Shown: positions 26,935 to 33,872 of the stretch, one piece after another
Layout of the letters: every line of letters starts with the position of its first letter
How positions within the stretch are numbered: position 1 is the stretch's first letter
Source: Paenibacillus taihuensis
GTDB lineage: Bacteria > Bacillota > Bacilli > Paenibacillales > Paenibacillaceae
DNA: 64,000 nucleotides
Reading direction: 5' to 3'
Assembly (NCBI RefSeq): GCF_003386535.1
Contig: NZ_QTTN01000006.1
Coordinates: 124,001-188,000, forward strand
The notes under the pieces: generated by a model
What the model saw: only the letters and a program-made list of their open reading frames with translations
What the model was told of the DNA's origin: nothing
Databases searched by the model: none
Translations under genes and position numbers: made by a program

Positions 26935-28197
26935 ATGAATTTTATCGATTTATTTGCAGGTGCCGGTGGTTTATCAGAAGGATTTATACGTCAAGGTTTT
27001 GAACCGGTGGCCCATATTGAGATGGATGCTTACGCTGCTCAGACTCTTAAAACACGTGCAGCATATCACTATCTTAAAAAAAACGGCAGATTAGACGTAT
27101 ATCATAGATACCTTGAAAATCTAATTAGCAGAGATGAACTCTATCAGGAAGTAGATTCTAAGGTATTAAAAACTGTATTGAATAGAGAAATTTCTAATCA
27201 GAGTATTGATGAATTATTCCAAACCATTGACGAAAGTCTCGAAAATAAAGAAAACTCAGCTGTAGATGTTCTAATTGGGGGCCCCCCTTGCCAGGCTTAT
27301 TCATTAGTTGGTCGAGCGCGAGATCCTTATAATAAAGAGCACGATCCTAGAAATTATTTATATCAGCAGTATGTGAAATTTTTAGAGAAGTACAAACCCA
27401 AGTTGTTTGTTTTCGAAAACGTACCTGGTATTCTGACCGCGGGAAAGGGAATGTTATTCGAAGATGTAAAAAGGATTATGGATGAGGCTGGATACAATAT
27501 TGAAGCGCGAATTCTTGATGCAAGCATGTTTGGAGTCTTACAAAAAAGACGTCGTGTTATATTGATTGGGTGGGTGAAGGGGACTGATTTTTTCTACCCA
27601 GAGTTTGGTGAAAGTAATCATAAATACTTAGTCTCAGATATTCTTAATGATGTGCCTGCACTTCAACCCGGAGAGACAAAGGACTATCTTTATGCTACGC
27701 CACCTTCCGAGTATCTTACAAAATACGGTATCCGATCGGATGACGACATTTTAGTACAGCATATTAGTAGGGTTCATAATGAACATGACAGAGGAATTTA
27801 CAGGCTAGCAATAGATAAATGGGATATTGAGAAAAAGCGTTTGAAATACACGGATATTCCAGAGGAAAATAGAACTCATAAAAATATTACCGCATTTTTG
27901 GATCGTTTTAAGGTTGTAGCCATGGACTTGAATTATTCTCATACTATGGTTGCACATATTGCGAAGGACGGCCATTATTACATTCATCCAGATATTAAAC
28001 AGTTACGTTCTTTATCTGTACGAGAAGCGGCAAGAATTCAGTCGTTCCCTGATAACTTTTTTTTTGAAGGACCAAGGACTGCGACTTTTACACAAATTGG
28101 AAATGCAGTCCCGCCTTTGATGGCAGAGAAAATCGCCGAAAAAATTAAGCAGATGTTAGAGAATAAATTAGATCGGCAAATAGAGCTATCCTTTTGA
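26935..28197 (+). CDS. dcm: DNA (cytosine-5) methyltransferase
   Basis: A 420-residue C5-cytosine methylase with motifs in order: FIDLFAGAGGLSEGF (I), GGPPCQAYS (IV, catalytic Cys ~120), FENVPG (VI), QKRRRVILIGW (VIII), a target-recognition region, and IGNAVPPLMA (X). ATG 26935 is used, not TTG 26914, since GGGAG and the conserved N-terminal motif fit it. It lies 63 bases after the AIPR gene and has its own extended -10. It is the modification enzyme that should protect the host from the GHKL/Z1/nuclease/AIPR complex; its target sequence cannot be told from this. A strong terminator overlaps the stop codon. Confidence 0.9.
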   Translation: MNFIDLFAGAGGLSEGFIRQGFEPVAHIEMDAYAAQTLKTRAAYHYLKKNGRLDVYHRYLENLISRDELYQEVDSKVLKTVLNREISNQSIDELFQTIDESLENKENSAVDVLIGGPPCQAYSLVGRARDPYNKEHDPRNYLYQQYVKFLEKYKPKLFVFENVPGILTAGKGMLFEDVKRIMDEAGYNIEARILDASMFGVLQKRRRVILIGWVKGTDFFYPEFGESNHKYLVSDILNDVPALQPGETKDYLYATPPSEYLTKYGIRSDDDILVQHISRVHNEHDRGIYRLAIDKWDIEKKRLKYTDIPEENRTHKNITAFLDRFKVVAMDLNYSHTMVAHIAKDGHYYIHPDIKQLRSLSVREAARIQSFPDNFFFEGPRTATFTQIGNAVPPLMAEKIAEKIKQMLENKLDRQIELSF

Positions 28198-28219
28198 TGA
28201 AAAAAAGGATAGCTTTTTT
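28184..28219 (+). terminator. Rho-independent terminator after dcm
   Basis: AGCTATCCTTTT (28184-28195) pairs with AAAAGGATAGCT ending at 28214, then TTTTT. It closes the restriction-modification cluster. The gap 28220-28441 holds no gene I can see. Confidence 0.85.
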
Positions 28220-28441
28220 AATAAGTAGTTACTGTCCAATATATTGTTTACTTAAATAAAGTATTCAAATTTGGTTGATTCAATTGCCCTTTAAGAAGTG
28301 GTTATATGGTTGATTGAAATACAAGGTTAATTATTTAAGAATCGGATATCAGGATCTTCAATAAACTAGGTGCAGGTAAATAGTCCCTTATGTCGAATTA
28401 TGAATTTAATGAGTATCTGAAAAGGTAGGTGTAGACCATAA

Positions 28442-30553
28442 ATGGAAGCAGTAGCATTTAAGCCGAGAGCTAGATTAATGTCCCAATTAGGAGAACAACT
28501 AATAAAAGATGAAAATATTGCCGTATTAGAATTAATTAAAAACTCATATGACGCAGATGCCAAAAATGTGAGGATTTCTATAGAAAATTTAGATGAACCT
28601 AATCTTTCAAGGATTGTTATCGAAGATGATGGTGATGGAATGTCTTTAGAAATTGTAAAGAATTGTTGGATGGAACCTGGGACTGACTTTAAAGAAGAGA
28701 AACTTAAGGAAATGTTAGGAAAAAAGTTGAAAAGTAAACTTAATAGACTTCCTATGGGGGAAAAAGGAATAGGAAGATTTGGTGTTCATAAATTAGGAAA
28801 CAAAATTACTTTGATTACCCGTTCAGAGGGAAATAATGAGGTCTTTTTACATATTGATTGGGAGAAATTTAATTCAAGCAAGTATCTTTCAGATGTTCCG
28901 ATAAATATTATCGAAAGAAAGCCGACAATCAAATATATAAACAATAGTCCAAAAGGGACAAAGATTATTATTGAAAAACTTAAGGGTACTTGGACACGGG
29001 GCAAAACCAGAGATTTACAACGTTCAATTACATCATTGAATTCGCCATTTAAAGCTCTAGATTCTTTTAGTATTGATTTCAGAGTTGATAAAGAAGATTG
29101 GCTAAAAGGATTGTTGAAATTTGAAGAAATAAAAGACTATGCCTTATTCAAAGCTAGTATGAAGCTTTCTGGTAATAAAATCAGAGATTATAAATATGAG
29201 TTTATACCTTGGAATTCGCTTTCTAAACTTGAGAAAAGAATTGATAAGATTGAAGAAATTGATATGGTACTTGAACAGAGAGTAGTAACCGAAAAAGGGA
29301 AGAGAAGGAAGGAACTCGCACCTATCGATATATCCCAATATAACATTGGTGATGTTGAGATTGAGTTACTTAGCTTTGACTTAGATTCTTCAATATATAA
29401 ATTAGGTGACCGGGATTTAAGTGGATTGAAAAAATACATGGGCTCAAATGGTGGGATATTTGTCTATAGAGATAACATTAAAATTTATACGTCCGGTGAA
29501 AACGATTGGCTAGGTCTGGAATCTAGTCGCGTAAATGCTCCCGGAGATAAAATAAGTGCTAACCTTGTCTTAGGTAGTGTCAATGTAAACAGGGATAAAA
29601 GTTCGGATCTGCGAGAAAAAACTAATCGAGAAGGTTTCATTGAGGACACTGCCTACAGAACCTTTCGGGATGCTGTTACTTTTGCGGTTCAGAAATTTGA
29701 AAGAGACAGAGCAAAAGATAAACAATATTTAAGAAAGTATTATGGGGTAACATCTAAATCGGAGCCAGTTATGGCTGAAATTGCGACTTTAAAAGAAAAA
29801 ATTAACAATAAAATTCAAGATAATGCGGTGAAGAAAGAGATTTACGGATGTTTAGAAAATATTGAGAGGGATTATAAGCATATTACAGAAATTTATCAAA
29901 AGAGTTCAAGTGCAGGATTGAGTATGAGCGTGGTTTTGCATGAAATAGAAAAAATACTTGCAGAGCTTGAATACGTTATAAATTCAGAGAAAACTTCTGA
30001 CCATGTAAAATCCCTTGTCAAAAGATTAGGGAATTTAACTGACGGTTATGCTTCTGTCGTTAAATCTAAATCAATAAAATCATTTGATTTAAAGAAAATG
30101 ATCGATCAATCCCTCTATATGGTTGATTTTAGACTTTCAGCACATGAAGTTGAGATTGATAAGTCATACCTCAATATAAATGAAAAAGTTAAGGGTAATG
30201 AGAGTCTTTTAGCAAGTACTATTATAAATATTATTGATAATTCGATTTGGTGGCTACATTATGCAAAAGTTCCTAATAAAAAGATATATATTGATATAAC
30301 TAAAGATATCTCGGGATATATAAGCGTGATTATAGCTGATAATGGGAAAGGCTTCACTATACCTACAGAAATAATAACAAAACCATTTATAACTGATAGG
30401 CCAGGCGGAATGGGATTAGGGCTTCATTTGGCTAGCGAAATTATGAAGCAACATGGGGGCAACCTGTTTTTTCCAGATTTTAATGACATACATTTACCTA
30501 CCGAGTATAAACAAGGCGCTATTATCGCACTATCTTTTAAGGAGGCTAAGTGA
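28442..30553 (+). CDS. Tandem GHKL ATPase/sensor-kinase-like protein
   Basis: A 703-residue protein with two separate GHKL ATPase domains. The first is Hsp90/MutL-like: LELIKNSYDADAKNV (~28-42), EDDGDGM (~61-67) and GEKGIGRFGVHKLG (~105-118). The second, at the C-terminus, is histidine-kinase-like: a possible phospho-acceptor helix VVLHEIEKI (~498), NIIDNSIWW (~596), ADNGKGF (~634) and GGMGLGLHLA (~656). There is no transmembrane segment, so it is a cytosolic sensor. It overlaps the receiver-like gene at 30550 by four bases. Two ATPase folds in one chain, coupled to a receiver-like protein inside a defence island, suggest a phage- or damage-sensing relay. The individual domains are clear, the function is inferred. 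Confidence 0.75.
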   Translation: MEAVAFKPRARLMSQLGEQLIKDENIAVLELIKNSYDADAKNVRISIENLDEPNLSRIVIEDDGDGMSLEIVKNCWMEPGTDFKEEKLKEMLGKKLKSKLNRLPMGEKGIGRFGVHKLGNKITLITRSEGNNEVFLHIDWEKFNSSKYLSDVPINIIERKPTIKYINNSPKGTKIIIEKLKGTWTRGKTRDLQRSITSLNSPFKALDSFSIDFRVDKEDWLKGLLKFEEIKDYALFKASMKLSGNKIRDYKYEFIPWNSLSKLEKRIDKIEEIDMVLEQRVVTEKGKRRKELAPIDISQYNIGDVEIELLSFDLDSSIYKLGDRDLSGLKKYMGSNGGIFVYRDNIKIYTSGENDWLGLESSRVNAPGDKISANLVLGSVNVNRDKSSDLREKTNREGFIEDTAYRTFRDAVTFAVQKFERDRAKDKQYLRKYYGVTSKSEPVMAEIATLKEKINNKIQDNAVKKEIYGCLENIERDYKHITEIYQKSSSAGLSMSVVLHEIEKILAELEYVINSEKTSDHVKSLVKRLGNLTDGYASVVKSKSIKSFDLKKMIDQSLYMVDFRLSAHEVEIDKSYLNINEKVKGNESLLASTIINIIDNSIWWLHYAKVPNKKIYIDITKDISGYISVIIADNGKGFTIPTEIITKPFITDRPGGMGLGLHLASEIMKQHGGNLFFPDFNDIHLPTEYKQGAIIALSFKEAK

Positions 30554-32076
30554 TTTTGGAAGCATCATTTTTTAACAAAGTATTAATCATTGACGATAGA
30601 ATTGAAGAAGCCTTACCAATAATGCAATCTTTATCAAAGAGAGAAATCTATACATTATATTGGGACGGGAAGGTCCATTCAAAACCATTAAAACCACTCG
30701 AAGGAGTTCGACTAGTTTTTCTTGATATGCGATTTTCTTATGTTACAGATTCTAGGTCAATAGTAAGTCATTTATTTACATTAATGAAACACTCAATAAG
30801 TATTAACAATGGACCTTACATTCTTTGTGTTTGGAGTAAGCACACGAATGAATATTTTACAGACTTTAAAATGGAGCTAGAAAATCATACTGATGTGCCC
30901 AGACCTTTTTTAATAACAAATATAGAAAAAAACCAATTTATTGAGCGAATTATTGAAAAAAATGAAATATACGAGGAAATAGCAGCTACACTAGAAGATA
31001 ACAAAAATACCGAAATTAAGGAACACGTGTTACAAATATTACAAAACCAGGGGTTAGAGACTTCTGAGCGGGTCGATTTTAAAGATGATATAATTGATAG
31101 ATTGCTTCAACATTTAGATGAAAAACTGAAGGGAATGAATTCTTTAGCAGCTCTATTGATGTGGGAAGATTTGGTGAATAAATCAACCCAAAACCTTGTG
31201 AATGAGATTTCATTGCTTTCCGAACTTGATGCTCACTGGGATAATAATATAAAAACACTGATTCAGCATTTGGCGGCAGCCAATGCTGGAAAGTCTCTGG
31301 GTGAAACAGCTAAAGCCTACATAACTAATGCATTTTCAACATTAAATTACATGTTGCCTGACGCTCTTTGGAATCAGTTAGTTCAGCTCGAAATAAATGA
31401 AGAAGATTATATATTTATTAAAGAACCTGCTATAAAGGAAATGTTTGGTCAAGATGAGTATTCAATTACTAAGAAAAGCAAATTTGTTGTGAAGAAAAGT
31501 GGCTCTGCTGATCATATATCTTTTAAATCAGTTTCGGATATTTCAACTCATACAGATAATGAGATACTCATAAAGTTACATAACAAATATTTGACTATGA
31601 CGGGCCATAGTAATTTTAAATTACTTTGCGAAAGTGCTATTAAAGAAGAGGCTAGTAAGCCAGGGGGCTTATACAAGATTGAGAATGGTACATCGTTTGC
31701 TGAAATGAGCAGCTCAATATTTAAAAATTCGGAGAGTATTAATTCTGAGAAAAATACATTAATAAAGTTAGACATTTCTTCAGCATGCGATTATGCACAA
31801 ACTAAGCTAAAGAGAGTGCGATCATTATACGGAATGATGGTAGAGGACTCCAATTTCTTGTACATAAATGAAACTGATGACATTTATTGCACTCCCAATA
31901 TTCTAATTGAAGGTAGAATCGTTAAAATGGTTTTTAATTTTCATTTTGTACAAAGCGAATCCCAAATCGATTTGAAGAATGAAGATAAGCTTTTACATTT
32001 CAGAGAACTCATTCTAACTGAAATAAAAAATAAACTGAGTTCGTTTGTTTCTAGGGTTGGATTGATAAACTTATAA
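30550..32076 (+). CDS. Receiver-like protein with unknown C-terminal domain
   Basis: A 508-residue protein. Residues ~8-130 follow a response-regulator receiver: KVLIIDDRIEEA gives the acid pair and VRLVFLDMRF the likely phospho-acceptor aspartate (~59), though the rest is divergent. A helical middle is followed by a C-terminal domain with LDISSACDYAQTKLKRVR (~405-422), a conserved-looking 'DIS..CD.AQ' motif that I cannot assign. There is no DNA-binding domain. GTG 30550 has GGAGG five bases upstream and overlaps the GHKL gene (GTGA). It is presumably the output partner of that kinase-like protein, with the C-terminal domain as effector; this is inference. Confidence 0.65.
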   Translation: MILEASFFNKVLIIDDRIEEALPIMQSLSKREIYTLYWDGKVHSKPLKPLEGVRLVFLDMRFSYVTDSRSIVSHLFTLMKHSISINNGPYILCVWSKHTNEYFTDFKMELENHTDVPRPFLITNIEKNQFIERIIEKNEIYEEIAATLEDNKNTEIKEHVLQILQNQGLETSERVDFKDDIIDRLLQHLDEKLKGMNSLAALLMWEDLVNKSTQNLVNEISLLSELDAHWDNNIKTLIQHLAAANAGKSLGETAKAYITNAFSTLNYMLPDALWNQLVQLEINEEDYIFIKEPAIKEMFGQDEYSITKKSKFVVKKSGSADHISFKSVSDISTHTDNEILIKLHNKYLTMTGHSNFKLLCESAIKEEASKPGGLYKIENGTSFAEMSSSIFKNSESINSEKNTLIKLDISSACDYAQTKLKRVRSLYGMMVEDSNFLYINETDDIYCTPNILIEGRIVKMVFNFHFVQSESQIDLKNEDKLLHFRELILTEIKNKLSSFVSRVGLINL

Positions 32077-32235
32077 ATAACAGTGCAAAAGATTATCAAT
32101 CTGTATTAGACCGTTAGATTAAAGGATCAACTAATTTAAATGAAGTAAGTACTTCCTAATTATTGCTTGCCTCTTAAACATGAATTTGTAAAGGTTCAAC
32201 TTTTTCTCGAGCACTTTTTAAACTTTCGTTTTTTG

Positions 32236-32388
32236 TTGACGACTTGTTGACGAACATCGTCAATAACCAATAAAACTCAAACAAATCGAACAATACGAGT
32301 TGGATAAAACCCTTATAAATCAAGGGTCTTATCTAACTAACACAGTATTCAAACAACTCCCACATGTTCCCGCATACGGTGCATGTGG
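32236..32388. repeat. Cluster of direct and inverted repeats, possible recombination site
   Basis: TTGACGA occurs at 32236 and 32247, with its reverse complement TCGTCAA at 32257. An imperfect dyad ACCCTT-N7-AAGGGT lies at 32309-32327 and a 7-bp inverted repeat CCACATG/CATGTGG at 32360-32388. Such close-packed arm- and core-like repeats resemble integrase attachment regions, but I found no matching second copy in the window. It lies just left of the miniature transposon. Confidence 0.3.
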
Positions 32389-32411
32389 AATCGGTAGTAT
32401 TGTTAATTTAT

Positions 32412-32416
32412 GATAG
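32412..32416. repeat. Left target-site duplication GATAG
   Basis: GATAG directly abuts the TGT end at 32417 and is repeated at 32709-32713 after the ACA end. Confidence 0.7.
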
Positions 32417-32708
32417 TGTGAACAATAAATAAAGTCTTGCCATATCAAATAAAGTCCTGCTAAAAATTAAATAAACTCGTGATAAACAAGGGGAAAGGAC
32501 AAGTGGAAAAAGGGAAAACCCTTATCCCATAAGCCTTTCCCCGATTTTTTTATCAAGACATTATTCAAACTCAAATAAAGTTGTGATAAAAAAGGTGAGG
32601 AGAAAAAGGGGGAAATCACGGATTTTTAGCAGAACATTATTTAATCGAGTAACGGTGGAATGCGGGTTTAAAGGGGATAAAATAACAGAACTTTATTTAA
32701 TATGGACA
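32417..32708. mobile_element. Miniature Tn7/Tn5053-like transposon with 5-bp target duplication
   Basis: A 292-bp non-coding element with TGT at the left end and ACA at the right. At both ends TGT is followed by exactly seven bases and then AAATAAAGT, reading inward. Further copies of the 14-bp unit AAATAAAGTYCTGC lie at 32447, 32469 (variant) and 32573 in the left orientation and at 32629-32642 in the right. GATAG occurs directly on both outer flanks (32412-32416 and 32709-32713), a perfect 5-bp target duplication. TGT/ACA ends, inward-facing repeated binding sites and 5-bp duplications are the hallmark of the Tn7 and Tn5053/Tn552 group of DDE transposases. No transposase is present, so it must have been moved in trans. 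Confidence 0.75.
32490..32550 (+). terminator. Terminator-like hairpin inside the miniature element
   Basis: GGGGAAAGG (32490-32498) and CCTTTCCCC (32534-32542) form a perfect outer stem, followed by GATTTTTTT. It may block transcription through the element. The remainder of the gap up to 32976 has no gene. Confidence 0.5.
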
Positions 32709-32713
32709 GATAG
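32709..32713. repeat. Right target-site duplication GATAG
   Basis: Second copy of GATAG, directly after the ACA end at 32708. Confidence 0.7.
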
Positions 32714-32976
32714 ATAGGAACATATTTGAGCGATGCCACAAGGCATTGCTCTTTATTTAGGTCGTTATATCTAAGGAGTTAAGGAGGAGCGCTGAATAGT
32801 CGTACCGATTAAGTAGTTAACTCTCTTAAATAGCTAGAAATAATAGAGAACTAAACAAAATTTTTCCTGTGAAGCAAATGATATGTATGGATTATCCCAG
32901 TTGTTTTCAAAAACTGTACGATTCGAAATGAAATAACATTGAAATGAACTCAAAAGTATAGCCAGGAGCTAATAAC

Positions 32977-33278
32977 ATGCCAATTTATAATAAACTTGTC
33001 CGGGATCTCATTCCGGAAATTATCAGCAACAATGGGAGTACGATGTCGATACGTAAATTGGATGAAGAAGAGTATCGGAAGGAACTCCGAGTTAAGTTGA
33101 ACGAAGAGACAGAGGAGTACTTATCCGCAAAGTCGGATGTTGAAGCACTCGAAGAACTGGCAGATGTCCTAGAGTTGCTCTACGCATTGTCAGAATCCCA
33201 TGGCTTTACACCAGAACAGTTGGAGGAAGTGCGAAAAGTCAAGATCATATCTACCTGATTGAGGTTCATGATGCCTGA
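32977..33278 (+). pseudogene. Frame-disrupted second MazG-like gene
   Basis: Starts MPIYNKLVRDLIPEII and keeps the metal-binding helices NEETEEY and EELADVLELL, clearly paralogous to the gene at 16521. The frame then stops early at 33258. In another frame the natural family ending DHIYLIEVHDA is still present, ending at TGA 33276-33278. Compared with the 16521 protein (LREKKAEARGGFQERVYLID) about seven or eight codons are missing together with a frameshift. The catalytic helices are intact, so a 93-residue truncated product might still fold; I judge it a pseudogene. It is followed directly by the 33268 ORF. Confidence 0.65.
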
Positions 33279-33432
33279 CAATTGGAGTTTGACGTTAGGT
33301 GATGGCAGGAGACTGTTTGTTAGGCACCCAGCTAGAGGAATTACTGGCTTTTTTACAGATTCATCCTATCAGGGCTTAAAGTATCCTAGCTTAATTCCTC
33401 CACGGTGCGCTAAAGTTATAAATTTAATCTAA
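33268..33432 (+). CDS. Possible 54-residue protein overlapping mazG end
   Basis: ATG 33268 opens a 54-codon frame (MMPDNWSLTLGDGRRLFVRH, later GITGFFTDSSYQGLKYPSLI) whose start overlaps the original stop of the MazG-like gene, the layout of a translationally coupled gene. Composition looks protein-like. No family recognised; it may be the N-terminal rest of a longer lost partner. Confidence 0.35.
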   Translation: MMPDNWSLTLGDGRRLFVRHPARGITGFFTDSSYQGLKYPSLIPPRCAKVINLI

Positions 33433-33445
33433 GTAAAGGACTGTT

Positions 33446-33745
33446 CATATAAACCAACAATACATCTACACACTCCGCCTAATCCCTCTTCTACACAACG
33501 AAGCGAACTGGACCGAAGACCATAACGCTGTTGTAAGCAAGCACTCCAATACCTCAAGCAACACCTGGAGCAAGGCACGCTGATTATGGCGGGAAGAACG
33601 TCGCCGCTGGATGAGACGACGTTCGGGATTGTCATCTTCAAAGCAACAGGCGAGAGAGAAGCTCGCCAGTTCATGCAACAGGACCCTGCTGTTGCTGAGG
33701 GAGTTATGAAAGCCGAGCTATTCCTTTCCGCGTGGCTTTATCCAC
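33446..33745 (+). pseudogene. YciI-family protein pseudogene
   Basis: Conceptual translation across two frames gives QQYIYTLRLIP, NEANWTEDHNAVVSKH, then FQYLKQHLEQGTLIMAGRTS, FGIVIFKATGEREARQFMQQ and MKAELFPFRVAL, a complete YciI-like ferredoxin-fold protein. One base is missing at about 33544 and one at about 33723, and no start codon precedes the first segment. The gene is dead. Its sequence is GC-richer than the defence genes to the left, so it may be a piece of ancestral chromosome. Confidence 0.65.
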
Positions 33746-33769
33746 GATGTAGCTATAGCTACTATGACT

Positions 33770-33806
33770 AACCGTTTATCACTAACTTAGTGAATGGACG
33801 GTTTTT
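33770..33806 (+). terminator. Rho-independent terminator
   Basis: AACCGT (33770-33775) pairs with ACGGTT (33798-33803), with inner CACTAA/TTAGTG, followed by TTTT. It lies just after the YciI pseudogene. Confidence 0.6.
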
Positions 33807-33872
33807 CTTGTTATAGTCGTCATTCTTCATATGATAAACTGGTCATATTAACGCTCATGCACCGGAGGAACT

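Noticed and set aside
28442-32076. Calling the GHKL/receiver pair a Detocs system
   Set aside because: Detocs needs a TPR-bearing kinase and an additional buffering receiver protein; here there are two genes, no TPR repeats, and a second Hsp90-like ATPase.
32417-32708. Reading the repeats as a CRISPR array
   Set aside because: The units are 14 bp, occur in both orientations, have irregular spacing and no cas genes are near; terminal TGT/ACA and target duplication explain them better.
32417-32708. Reading the repeats as plasmid iterons
   Set aside because: Both orientations, symmetrical end spacing and the flanking 5-bp duplication favour transposon ends, although a replication role cannot be fully excluded.
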